Shown here in pieces: positions 50,693 to 61,034 of a stretch of DNA of 64,000 nucleotides. The stretch is from Nageia nagi (lineage: Eukaryota; Pinophyta): assembly GCA_050084985.1 (NCBI GenBank), contig JBITNC010000001.1, positions 71,548,001-71,612,000 on the forward strand, read 5' to 3'. The notes under the pieces were generated by a model. The model ran no database searches. It was not told the DNA's origin and saw only the letters and a list, made by a program, of their open reading frames with translations. Positions within the stretch are counted from its first letter, which is position 1. Every line of letters starts with the position of its first letter. A program made the position numbers and the translations under genes.

Positions 50693-50738
50693 GAAATAGT
50701 GCATTGTTTTATTGTAAAACCATTATTTTTCATCTACA
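50693..50738 (+). mobile_element. Gypsy O: last part of 3' LTR
   Basis: After the GAAAT duplication the text AGTGCATTGTTTTATTGTAAA continues the O LTR; the 5' copy reads ACAATACTTTATTTTATTACA in the same place. It ends CATCTACA, a proper CA end. What follows is Gypsy G. Confidence 0.75.
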
Positions 50739-51314
50739 ATTTCATAATAAAACCAATAAAAATTTATAATACATATTTAAACTATTTATGTTACCATTTT
50801 TGTTGATTATTATCATGACATGCTCCAATTTTGATCTCTCTTTGCTATTTAACATTTCCAATATTGATATCAATCAATTCTTCATTTGGTAAAGTTAATT
50901 CTTCTTCCTTTTCTAAAAAAGTGGTAAGTTATTCTAATCCTAGAATAACAAAAATATCATCCTTCTCACCATCAATTTGTTGTACCTAAAATACTTCACT
51001 AAAATTTACCTCTTGCCCAAAATGCACATGTTGGTTTAGGATATACTATGCGGTTTTTTTCTATTTGATTAAGGAAACTTACAGTGCTCCCCCATGTATT
51101 CAAGCAATGCATAATTAATGGAAAATTCAAGTGGCATATCAATGTCAATCCATAAATCCTCATTAATATCATTTGAAAGCTCAATCAAGTTGCATTGTAG
51201 AATAAATTTAATAGGCCTTGAAGACTTTGTAATGGACTAAGTACATCCTAAACCTTTCTTATCTTTATCAACACCTAGATCTAATAAAAAAGTGGAATTA
51301 TCTTATTTGATTTA
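50739..51314 (-). pseudogene. Gypsy G: protease-RT linker (left part)
   Basis: Read leftward, this continues Gypsy G from 58967 once F and one target copy are removed. Readable pieces: DLWIDIDMPLEFSINYALLEY near 51150, HFGQEVNFSEVF-like sequence near 51020, and a segment with NEELIDINIGN near 50870, all colinear with the same linker in Gypsy O (PLEFDYFSIDDDLLKYI, FFGQEVNF, VDINIGTSD at 29730-29990). Stops and frameshifts are frequent. It ends at 50739, where O inserted into G. Confidence 0.65.
51310..51314. repeat. Target-site duplication of element F (left copy)
   Basis: ATTTA, repeated at 58967-58971. The Gly-rich linker frame of G is continuous across it. Confidence 0.88.
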
Positions 51315-52185
51315 TGTTAACACATAAAAATGAATTTATGTTTTTAAATCAATAAATTAATGAAATATGCTTGGCCTAAATATATGTCTTGATTGTATTA
51401 AAGTGACAATATCAATGTTTGTCTTGAAAATGAATTTTATAATGATTATCTTGAATATTGCATAGATTATCTTGAATATTGCATGGATTATCTTGAATAT
51501 TGGATGAATTATCTTGTTATTGGTGTGTTTATCTTGAATATTGTGAATTATCCTTATTTATGTAGATGCATGCCAACCCATGGGTTGTATTATCTATTAT
51601 CTATATAAATAAGGGATCTAATAGTAAGTCCACATAACAAGGATACACATGATCCCACGTATGGTCTTGTAAGTGGCTACCCCTTAAGGTATCTCTTGGT
51701 ACCGCCTACAAGGCTGTGGTTTGTGTGCTTCCTTTCACAAGCTATCCTGACATCCAAGATCTATTTGATATCATACTATTACCCGAGACATCCATATTGA
51801 AGTTTGGACTTGATCAAGAAGCTAAGAATCATCAAAAGAAGGCCATCGGCACTCCTTTATGAATGAAAGAACACCACCGGTGCTCTTATATCACTAAAAC
51901 GGACCGCCCGCAGTCCTCTTTTTGCATTTTCATAGGTCACAATGTTGTTGGAAAGACAGCTCATTATCAGTACATTGCCAATATCTTCATCTTTCATTGT
52001 CAGGTACGTTCCATGAGGTAAGTACACAAATTATAGTCTTGGTTGGTGCAATTACATTTTTGAATTGGTTATTTTGTTTATTGTTATCTAGAATAAATTG
52101 CTATCCATAGCTTAAATACAATAACATTGAGTTTGTAGATATTTTCCTATTTACTTATTTGCACGCTCAATTTTATTTATAAACA
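51315..52185 (+). mobile_element. Element F: 5' LTR (871 bp)
   Basis: Begins TGTTAACACATAAAAATGAA and ends TTTATAAACA. A TATA box, CTATATAAATAAGGG, is at 51601-51615. It carries about four copies of a 20-24 bp unit (ATTATCTTGAATATTGCATGG) at 51435-51540, one more than the 3' LTR, and two palindrome-like motifs at 51868-51887 and 51901-51917. Most differences from the 3' LTR are C/T or G/A. Confidence 0.92.
51601..51615 (+). promoter_or_regulatory. TATA box of element F LTR
   Basis: CTATATAAATAAGGG, unchanged in the 3' LTR at 58410-58424. Confidence 0.6.
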
Positions 52186-52206
52186 TTTGGTGAACCAGAC
52201 GTGAAG
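52186..52206 (+). other. Element F: primer-binding-site region
   Basis: TTTGGTGAACCAGACGTGAA follows the LTR end immediately, the expected position for a Gypsy primer site. The tRNA was not identified from sequence alone. Confidence 0.65.
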
Positions 52207-52276
52207 TGCACATCATAGTACTAAAACCCTAAGGGTCTTAGTTAGAACTAATATCTATTTTGTGAGTGTTTTAGTC

Positions 52277-53700
52277 ATGGATCAGCTCAAGTTATTCTTG
52301 CGTAGTCTTTCGAAAAGAGATTTGGATGAATTATTGGGGGAAATCAGACATGATGATCTAGAAGGATCCAGAGGAATGCAAAATAGTGCTGAGGGTGACA
52401 ATAGTAATTTTTAGGGTACTATGGAAGGTATGCAAAGGTAGATAGATAGATTGGCAAGGGGATCAGCTCTGCCTAATGATTCTTTCGAATTGGGTAGTCC
52501 CTTATGTGATGAGATTCATAGGCACATGCCACCATCTGACTACAAAGAGCCAAAATTCAGTAAGTTCAATGGTGAAGGAGATCCGAGAAGACATATACAA
52601 GGATTCAAGGATGAGTGTGAACTCAAAATTGGTACAGACCAAAGATTGCAAGCTAAATTCTTTCCCCAGAGCCTGGAGGGAGAGGCTCGAGAATGGTTTT
52701 ATGCCTTACCTGAAGGGTCCATCATATCATTTGAGGAATTTAGTAATTTGTTCCTGGAGCAATATAAGCATAACATCAAGAAGGAGATTATGTTATCATA
52801 TTTATGTGCTATCATGCAAGACAGTGATGAGCAACTAGACAAATTTGTTGTAAGGTTTAAGAAGACATGGCAGCAAGTGAAGACCAAATTAATGGAAAAA
52901 GAGGTAAATAACATTTTAAAGAAGCTATTATATTGCCCTTACAATCATATGTTATCAATTATACACATCTTACATTTTTGGATATGACGTATAAACTGTT
53001 AGAGAAAGAAAAAGTCCTTGTGAAGCTAGGGCTTGTGAAGTATGGCAGTAGTGATAAAACAAAAGCAAAGGATAAGAGATCGTAATCACCAAAGAAGGAA
53101 AAAACTATCCATGTAGCTAAGAAGGCAAGTGAGATGAAGGAGAAGAAATTTGTGAGATTTCCCATACCTCCAAGACATATCCTAAAAGACCTTGTGGCAA
53201 AAGGGTTATTACAACCCTTACCTAAGCATGAAGAAGATCCTACAGCAGAAAAACCCGCTTGGTATAAGGAAGATAGGTATTGTGAATATCATTAGACTAA
53301 GGGCCATGCTACTAATGGGTGTGGAAACCTTAGGGATAGAATATAGAAGCTCATAGAAGATGGATTCTATGTATGTCCAGTAAAGGTCAAAGATACAGGG
53401 GAAGAACAACATGTCAATATGATTTTCCTTGAAGATGTTTGTGAGGCTAGCACCGGTGGGAGCTCCAGGCCCTTCGGAGGTATCATTTGGTAGATCAATA
53501 TAATATATATATATAAAAGTTAACAGTTGGTTTAGGTCACTAATGTACGTCATGGTCAAGAGATTGGGGGGCTTCATGACATCATAACAGGAGCACCGAT
53601 GTTGTATTTCATGTTAATAGGACCACCAATGGTCCTCTTTTAGTGGAAAATAGGAGAAATTCAAAAGATTCCAATTCCTCTCACAGCATGAGAAGTCAGA
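52277..53700 (+). pseudogene. Element F: gag
   Basis: Capsid/nucleocapsid protein of a Ty3/Gypsy element and the only sense gene of F. ATG 52277 (MDQLKLFLRSLSKRDLDELL) lies 91 bp after the LTR. The Retrotrans_gag domain spans about 52550-52880: KFSKFNGEGDPRRHIQGF, AKFFPQSLEGEAREWFYALP, FEEFSNLFLEQYKHNIKKE, LDKFVVRFKKTWQQ. A frameshift near 52970 leads into KLLEKEKVLVKLG. A nucleocapsid-like motif is near 53277-53350 (YCEYH, then KGHATNGC and KLIEDGFY). Stops at about 52412, 52439, 53085 and 53295 are at Gln-like or similar positions. No protease or RT follows. Few defects compared with other genes here, so F may have moved relatively recently. Confidence 0.85.
53619..53636. repeat. Perfect 7 bp palindrome arms, AGGACCA-CCAA-TGGTCCT
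   Basis: The cleanest copy of a motif found at least nine times in F. Arms are fully complementary, loop 4 bases. It lies between gag and the 3' end of the antisense gene. Confidence 0.8.
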
Positions 53701-53874
53701 ATTTTAGGTCATGTCATTGGCATTCATTTTCAAGGATCATGGAACATCAATTTCATTCATCACAAGTACATGTACAAGAGCAAATCAGGTACCAAAATTT
53801 GTATTTTATATATATCATGATCAAAATGTTTTTGTTTACAATACAACTGGATGAGATTACATAGAATGATCTAG
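53701..53874. other. Spacer between gag and antisense gene in F
   Basis: No coding content recognised; the gag frame fades out around 53.7 kb. Confidence 0.4.
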
Positions 53875-56185
53875 AATCTCCTACTAGACCCCCCTCCCCC
53901 TACACTAGAGCTAGTAGCCCTACTAGATGTGCCACCCCTGCACCGTGCCTTGTACTTCTCTATGCATGCTTTCTCCTCACTAATCTATCTCTTGACCTGG
54001 CAAAGCTGCTCATAGAGGCCTTGATCTCCTTATTGGCTACCTATAGGTCCTGAAAGATCCTAGTATAATCTCCTCCTTTGAATCGTAGATGACCCTATAG
54101 CTCTCTAATCTCCTCATCCTTTTGACCGATTTGACCATGTAGCTTAGCCATCTCAACCTCAGGATCTATGACATAGCATAAACATATCATGTTAATCCTT
54201 GGCATATCATAAAAAGTAGAAAATCAAAGTAAAGCAAAAGTGAAAATAGGTTACCATCATCATCCTCATCATAGTCTTCCTCCTCCCAATCTATTTCTAT
54301 CTCATACTTAGGTTCATATTCATCCTGGTCTGGATCGGTCTCCTCATTATCATCATGACCTGCATCTAGAGACATGTCGTGAGCATATGTCAGGCTACTC
54401 TCTCCTCCCCACCCTCCCACTGTGAAGGGAGCATCCCATCCAGTCTGTATATCTCTTGTGTCTTCATCCTCCCATGTATCATCACCTAAGTTGACATCAT
54501 GAATACCTATGTGGTGAGGACAGCATGTCCTCCACCAGTCTAGATAGTCCTCCATGTGATCAGGTCCATCTATGTCATCATTGACCCCATGGTCGGAGTC
54601 CTTGCTAGGGGACTCCCAATCTGAATCCCAGTCAGGTACTGGCTCATAGTCCTCTAGGAGATGCCTACTATGGTAGTAGCGCACCACTATCCTACAATCA
54701 TCTGGTATACCCTACTGGAGGTCAAACTGATGGAGTACCCGCTCTAGCCTGTATGGCTCCACTAGTGCCCTACGTGCCTGTACATATGTAGGGTGTCTCA
54801 CCCATGCCATCTCTTGTATGTCCTCCTCCACTCTAGTACACCTCCCCAATAGGGATGCCAGTATATCTGCACCTCATTCAGTAGGTCAAATCGTACCTAC
54901 CATCCCTCTAGGTCTGTGCTAGGAAAATTTGGTCCCTCTATCATCGCCCACCGTTGCCAAGTGGGTACATCATCTGGCTGATATAGGGGCAACATCATTG
55001 TTCTAGAAATGATAATGTGATCATATGCCCACACCTGTAGTATCAAAGAATGAGCCACCTATCTTCCCCCTCTCTCCACCTCTACAAAGCCATGGAGGTC
55101 ATGATAGAGTTACGCTAGTATCACGAGGCACCATGCATACCACTACCTGTGTGTCACCATGTCCTGTATAATAGGAACCATGCCCACAAGAAAGGTCTCA
55201 CTACTCTTATCTGGGTATACAATAGCATCCAAAAGGCAGGTAATGAGGAGTCTCATCCATAGGTCACCCCGTGCTGGAGGATACTCTGACACATATCTCA
55301 CTAGGACACACCCCTCTTCCTATGATTTACTTCATCTGACCCCATCAGCCATGTAGCCCATACCTCTGCCTATTCCAGGCTTAGAACAGGAACCATGTTC
55401 ACTAGCCTCCCCTTGATAGGAAGTCTAGTGATCTTGTAGATATCCTCTAGTGTCACTGTAATCTCACCATTCGGAAGGTGAAAGGTGTTGGAGTTTGGAT
55501 CCCACCTCTCCATCAAAGCTATCAGCATGTTGCAGTCATGAAACACATAGTCAAAAAATGCAAGGTAGCTAAAGGAAATGTCCTCTAGTATATTTCAGTC
55601 TTCATCAGTTTGTGGCCACTGCTTGGCAGTGGTGAAGGTGGCACTCTTGCCGGATGGTCACATAAGGTATGCATAGTTCTGCAAGAAAAGAGTGACAAAA
55701 GGCAAGTTAGTATCAAGATATGAAACATAGATAGCAAAAATAGTACTGGTAAAGAGGACCACCCACGGTCTAGATTAGGTGAGAAGGACCACCCACGGTC
55801 CAAACTAGGGCATAAAGGACCACCACAGTCCTATTTTCATGCACAAAGGTCGATAAAATTTAGGGTATAGGTTCATACGGATGAGCATAGTATAGCCATG
55901 ATACCAAAAATTCAAAAAAATAGAATGAAAAGGAAAAAATGATGGGCTAGGGTATTCAACAAGAAAACCCTAGGGGCAATTTAGAAAACCAGTATGTAGG
56001 TAGCTAAAATCTGAAGATAAGCAAAAGCATAGCAAGGAAAAGGTAGGAGATGTAATGTACCTGATGACTAGCAGAGAATCAGCCACCAAGGTAGCTCTGT
56101 GTCCATCTCGATGTGTGATTGGTAGGGCCATAGCATGTAGCATAGCAATACAGGAAGAATCACCTAGTGATAGCGATAAAATCAC
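53875..56185 (-). pseudogene. Antisense plant-mobile-domain (PMD) gene with introns, inside F
   Basis: Read leftward, opposite to gag. The core is a plant mobile domain (aminotransferase-like): FFDYVFHDCNMLIALMERW, NTFHLPNGEITVTLEDIYK and ITRLPIKGRLVNM at about 55420-55560. After a frameshift near 55.35 kb it continues with EYPPARGDLWMRLLITCLLD, WCLVILA, LYHDLHGFVEVE, LILQVWAYDHI and DDVPTWQRWAMIEGPNFP down to about 54900. An acidic region follows (54255-54687; YEIEIDWEEEDYDEDDDG). Two likely introns: 55679-56060 (GTACAT...TTCTTGCAG) and 54166-54254 (GTAACC...GTCATAG); splicing the second keeps the frame into EVEMAKLHGQIGQKDEEIRE, a coiled-coil-like end. Exon 1 frame is uncertain. Several stops: a pseudogene here. 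PMD occurs in host genes (MAIN/MAIL family) and in some Gypsy and Mutator elements. Confidence 0.75.
55755..55832. repeat. Three copies of AGGACCACCCACGGTCC within intron 1
   Basis: Copies at 55755-55771, 55785-55801 and 55816-55832 with 13-14 bp between them. The consensus has arms AGGACC/GGTCC(T). All lie in the proposed first intron of the antisense gene. Confidence 0.8.
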
Positions 56186-56424
56186 TAGCTAAACCTCTCT
56201 GAATCAGTCTCTCAAGCTCTAGGATACTCTCAACTATGAAAATGATAGTGTGATCAAACAAGGAAGGGTGGGGCCCCTTTTATAGAAAGGTTAGGGCACA
56301 CACTTCGAGACAAATTTTGATTTGAGCATTCGGTGTACGTGGACAAGAACCAGGTATCAATTTGAAATCTAGGGATGATTTGAAGGGACCTAATCTTCAT
56401 GGTTTTTGATGAATCCTCAAGAAA

Positions 56425-56497
56425 AGGACCACTTGCGACCTTAGGTGAAGACTGCCAGCATTTTAAGTCTACAAGAAAGGACCACCCACGTTCCTTT
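56425..56497. repeat. Two further GGACC palindrome motifs
   Basis: AGGACCACTTGCGACCTT (56425-56442) and AAAGGACCACCCACGTTCC with TTT (56476-56497), upstream of the antisense gene. Arms are slightly decayed by C/T changes. Confidence 0.65.
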
Positions 56498-56605
56498 ATC
56501 TAGAAAAAAATTAGCTTATCTAAGTATCATGGGTGCATCATAGGTGTTTGATCAATGTTATATACAGGAGAATATTACTTTGAGTTTCATTTTTTCAGAC
56601 CTAAA

Positions 56606-57137
56606 TTATCAGCTTATCATGTCTATGGATGGAGTTCTAGCTCCTGTTATCAGTTTATCATGTCTATGGGTGGAGTTCCAGCTCCTATTATCAGCTTATC
56701 ATGTCTCTGAGTGGAGATCCAACTCCCATTATTAGCTTATCATGCCTATGGGTGGAGTTCTAGCTCCTGTATTAGCTTATCATGTCTATGGGTTGATTTC
56801 CAACTCCCATATCAGCTTATCATGTCTATGGGTGGAGTTCCAGCTCCTGTATCAGCTTATCATGCCTATGGGTGGAGTTCTAGCTCCCGTATCAGCTTAT
56901 CATGTCTATGGGTGGAGTTCTAGCTCCCATTATCAGTTTATCATGCCTATGAGTGGAGTTCCAACTCCCATTATTAGCTTATCATGTCTATGGGTGGAGT
57001 TCTAGCTCCTGTATCAGCTTATCATGCCTATGGGTGGAGTTACAGCTCCCATATTAGCTTATCATGTCTATGGGTGGAGTTCCAGCTCCCATTATCAGTT
57101 TATCATGCCTATGAGTGGAGTCCCAGCTCCCATTATC
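56606..57137 (+). repeat. Tandem array of ~41 bp units, 13 copies
   Basis: Unit: TATCAGCTTATCATGTCTAT then GGGTGGAGTTC(C/T)AGCTCC(T/C). Thirteen copies with small length changes (40-42 bp) and mainly C/T differences. Several open frames across it are repeat products and not genes. It lies between the antisense gene and the 3' LTR of F, the region where Tat/Ogre elements often carry tandem repeats. Confidence 0.95.
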
Positions 57138-57655
57138 AGCTTATCACTTGTTTTGTGGAGTTCAGTTCTTATGCAACTACAATACACCTCTTGGTGTGAA
57201 GGCTCAGTTGTGTGGAACTTAGCTCTCATCATCTTATCATGCCTCTTGGTGGAGTTTCAGCTCCATCAGTTTATCATTATTTTGCGGAGTTCGGTTCTTA
57301 TGCAACTGTAGTACACCTCTTGGTGCAAAGGCTTAGTTGTGTGGAACTTAGCTTTCCCCCATCAGCTTATCATTGTTTTGCAGAGTTCGGTTCTTATGCA
57401 ACTGCAGTACACCTTGTGATGCGAAGGCTTAGTTGTGTGGAACTTAGCTCTCATGTATCAGCTTATCACTTATTTTACAAAGTTCAATTCTTATGCAACT
57501 GCAGTACACCTCTTAGTGTGAAGGCTCAGTTGTGTGGAACATAGCTCTCCCCTATGAGATTATCACTTGTTTTGTAGAGTTCGATTCGTATGCAACTGCA
57601 GTACACCTCTTGTGTGAAGGCTTAGCTGTGTGGAAATTAGCTCTCCCCTGTGTGT
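57138..57655 (+). repeat. Tandem array of ~95 bp units, 5 copies
   Basis: Unit: CAGCTTATCACTTGTTTTG, GAGTTC(A/G)(G/A)TTCTTATGCAACTGC, TACACCTCTTGGTGTGAAGG, TTGTGTGGAACTTAGCTCTC. One 41 bp-type unit is interposed at about 57230-57265. The shared CAGCTTATCA start and GGAGTTC suggest that the longer unit grew out of the shorter. Confidence 0.92.
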
Positions 57656-57880
57656 GGTCATGGTTATCATTCTTATCTTGTGAGTTGGTCATGTGTGTTG
57701 TCATGTGTTGTCATGTCTTATCTTATGATGTGGTCTTGTCAAGTTGTCATCAGGTCATCATGTGTGTTGTCATGGTTAGCATGTCTCGTCTTGTGATGTG
57801 GTCTTATCAAGTCATCTGTCAGGTCATTATCATGTGTGTTGTCAAGTTTGTTGTCATGGGTCATCAGCATTACGGCAAGA
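57656..57880 (+). repeat. GT-rich degenerate repeats (GTCATGTGTGTTGTCATG)
   Basis: Irregular copies of GTCATGTGTGTTGTCATG and CTTGTGATGTGGTCTT(G/A)TCAAGT, about 90-100 bp apart, following the 95 bp array. Confidence 0.8.
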
Positions 57881-58131
57881 TTATCAGATTATCAGATATA
57901 TCAGGCTATCACCTTCTACAGCAAAATGCAAGGGGCAAGCATGCCCAAGGTAATATCAAAAGGGAGTTTTCTCAACCTATATCTAGTACTAATAAGCTTT
58001 ATCATGATGTTGTTTAAGTTTAGAATGGTTAATGTTTATCATTGCTTATCAAAATTGTTTGCTATGATGTTGTGTTTTTACTTTGAATGCAAAATCTCAA
58101 GTCACCTCATGTTTCTTTTGATTTCACATCC
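57881..58131 (+). other. Element F: end of 3' untranslated region
   Basis: No gene. Leads into the polypurine tract. Confidence 0.5.
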
Positions 58132-58140
58132 AAAGTGGGG
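58132..58140 (+). other. Element F: polypurine tract
   Basis: AAAGTGGGG followed by CATC and the LTR start TGTTAACAC at 58145. Confidence 0.75.
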
Positions 58141-58144
58141 CATC

Positions 58145-58966
58145 TGTTAACACATAAAAATGAATTTATGTTTTTAAATCAATAAATTAATGAAATATGC
58201 TTGGCCTAAATATATGTCTTGATTGTATTAAAGTGACAATATCAATGTTTGTCTTGAAAATGAATTTTATAATGATTATCTTGAATATTGCATGGATTAT
58301 CTTGAATATTGGATGAATTATCTTGTTATTGGTGTGTTTATCTTGAATATTGTGAATTATCCTTATTTATGTAGATGCATGCCGACCCATGGGTTGTATT
58401 ATCTATTATCTATATAAATAAGGGATCTAATAGTAAGTCCACATAACAAGGATACACATGATCCCGTGTATGGTCTTGTAAGTGGCTACCCCTTAAGGTA
58501 TCTCTTGGTACCGCCTACAAGGCTATGGTTTGTGTGCTTCCTTTCGTGAGCTATCCTGACATCCAAGATCTATTATGATATCATATTGTTACCCGATACA
58601 TCCATATTGAAGTTCTGAACTTGATCAAGAAGCTAAGAATCATCAAAAGAAGGCCGCCAACGCTCTTATATCACTAAAACGGACCACCTGCGATCCTCTT
58701 TTTGCATTTTCATAGGTCGCAATGTTGTTGGAAAGACAGCCCGTTATCAGTACATCACCAATATCTTCATCTTTTGTTGTCAGGTACATTCCATGAGGTA
58801 AGTACACAAATTATAGTCTTGGTTGGTGCAATTACATTTCTGAATTGGTTATTTTGTTTATTGTTATCTAGAATAAATTGCTATCCGTAGCTTAAATACA
58901 GATAACATTGAGTTTGTAGATATTTTCCTATTTACTTATTTGCACGCTCAATTTTATTTGTAAACA
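58145..58966 (+). mobile_element. Element F: 3' LTR (822 bp)
   Basis: TGTTAACACATAAAAATGAA start, TTTGTAAACA end, then ATTTA, the right target duplication. It lacks one 24 bp unit and a roughly 30 bp stretch present in the 5' LTR. A palindrome-like motif is at 58681-58697. The complete element F is 7,652 bp. Confidence 0.92.
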
Positions 58967-58971
58967 ATTTA
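58967..58971. repeat. Target-site duplication of element F (right copy)
   Basis: ATTTA, identical to 51310-51314. Confidence 0.88.
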
Positions 58972-59668
58972 CCTAGCCATCCTCCATATAATTTTATATT
59001 TTTCATATAATTTTGAGAAAATAGAGAATGAAAAGAGTCATTATGAATCTTACCCATGTCTAATTTGTACCTTTGGCTTTGTTAGGATTAAGATTAGGCA
59101 ATAAAGAAGATATGGAGCAAGAAGAACATAATTTATCATCATATGTATGATGTATATACCCTTCCAAACAACATATATTTCATTTTTAGTGAACTATTTT
59201 TATCTATCCAAGATCCTTGGCTGAAGATATGGTATCCAAGTTTTGAAGTTTATATGTGCTAAGGATGATCTCCATAATTTTTGTCTCTATCTCTTAATTT
59301 ACCAATGTGTACTATGGTTCATATTTAGGAAAATCAAATATATTTAATTCATTTATGTACATGCCATTAAGCTCTAGATTTGCTAAGTTACATAGTGCAT
59401 AAGGCTTAAGATCTACTTCCACTATATGGATATACCCCTCATGCTCAAATTTAAGATAGTTGTGCAAGGTAGAACGAACTAACATTATATCATAGATCCA
59501 TGATCTTCATAAGAGAAATTTATTAGTGAGTATTCCATTCATGACATGGAATGAGGAATAAATTATCATTGTGCCTAACTAAATGGGTAAGAAGACAATA
59601 CCAAGGGATCTCTTTGAAATATTATGAAAACCTCTAATTCAAAGAGTAGACTCATCCATAGGTGGTAT
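58972..59668 (-). pseudogene. Gypsy G: protease (right part)
   Basis: Read leftward from about 59640: FHVMNGILTNKFLL, SWIYDIM, then STLHNYLKFEHEGYIHIVEV and DLKPYALCNLANLELNGM. This is colinear with the protease end of Gypsy O (LSYTLLLGRPWLHDMDVV, STMHGNLKFEYYG, DLKPYVLCKLANLDIEGL at 28990-29180), so G belongs to the same lineage. Toward 58972 it enters a Gly-rich, G-patch-like stretch (YMKNIKLYGGWLGKSNK) whose last residues lie beyond the F insertion at 51314. The gag that should lie further right was not found. Confidence 0.75.
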
Positions 59669-61034
59669 TGTGAATCTTATCACCTAAAAATGAATTTTAA
59701 TTTAATTAAAATATACCTTTTATGTAATTGAAATAATTTATTTATTTAAATGATTTAATTCTCTTTTTATTATACACACTCACTACCTTTCTATTTTATG
59801 ATAATAGGTAATCCTAGAGATAAGTACAAGAAGGAGTCTTGGCACTTGTGCATCATAATATCAAGAAGGAACCTTTGCACTAGACATAATATCTATAAAT
59901 ATGGAAGGGTTATGTATTATAAATAATGACATGATCTAAAATCCTTAATAGGTGGTAAACATATTGGTTCTAATAATCAACATTTCTTAACACCACCTAT
60001 CATATCTTATTTTGTTATACTTTAAATACTACATTCTTATGATATTTTATTTAATTATGTGTAATAATTTTAGCTTTGAGGAGTAATTAATAATGATGAC
60101 CAAGATTCTGAATATTTCTAGGAAGGATATCGAGCAATAAAGCTCCACTTTGAGCTATGACACTCCACAAAGGTTTGATCGGTGGTCATGTTTTGTAGGA
60201 AAGGTACATCATTGATCTATTTAGGCTGGTTATTGTTTATGATCATCATAAAAATTAAATTAATAGGTTTGTATGTTTTTTAATTCATGTTTGATAGGTT
60301 AAGGATAATTGAGTAACTTTGATCATTATCATCTTTCATATTGAATTACTTTAGTCAGTAAGAGGATTGTGATATCTAAATTTTGCTTTTATTGGTTATA
60401 ATTCAATATTTAATTAACACTAATATTAAAATAATTGATATTATGTTTAGTATTAACAAATGATGAAGTCAACTTTCTTTAAATACATTGTATTTTTCTA
60501 TGGAGTCTTTTATTGAAAACCCTAGTTATTGTTTGCTAAAATTTTTTGATGATTGAAAATTATTGAATTTAAAGAAGATTTATAATTGGTAAATTTTATT
60601 TTTAAAAAAATCCTTAATTTTGAAGCTTATTTTTTTCAATTTGGTGAGATATAGCATTACAAAATTTTATCAAAAGCATAGATAAATATAATTGAGAAAT
60701 TTTGGTGAATTTTCTATGCCAAAAATTTTATAGTTTGATCAATATTGAGAATTTTTTTAAAAAGATCATCATATTAAAAGGTCCTCAATTTTGAAAATAT
60801 TTTGTAATTATTTGATGACTTGTTACATGGTGAAAACATGCCAAAACCATAGGTCATCATAGTAGATAACTTTTTTAAAGTGATTTAGCCTTGTTCTATG
60901 CATTTTCATTGAGATTTTTAGAGGTTTTCAATTTTTTGAATTATAATGGCTTGTATGTGCATTCCTAGTGCTCTAATATTGGAATTTATTAAATATGGAT
61001 GTAATATAATAATATATACATTTGTACCACAAAA
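59669..61034 (+). other. Possible LTR start, then AT-rich DNA
   Basis: TGTGAATCTTATCACCTAAAAATGAATTT at 59669 looks like a Gypsy LTR start (compare TGTTAACACATAAAAATGAATTT in F) and coincides with the abrupt end of the Gypsy G protease, so another element may begin here. No partner LTR, primer site or right end was recognised. The remainder is AT-rich and featureless. Confidence 0.3.

Noticed and set aside
54187-54687. Stand-alone acidic protein gene
   Set aside because: It is the acidic end of the antisense PMD gene; the frame continues from the PMD core and into a spliced last exon.
56606-57137. CRISPR-like array
   Set aside because: Units are directly adjacent, without unique spacers, and belong to the 3' region of an LTR element.
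56544-57544. Several overlapping open frames of 60-110 codons
   Set aside because: They are translations of the 41 and 95 bp tandem units in different phases.
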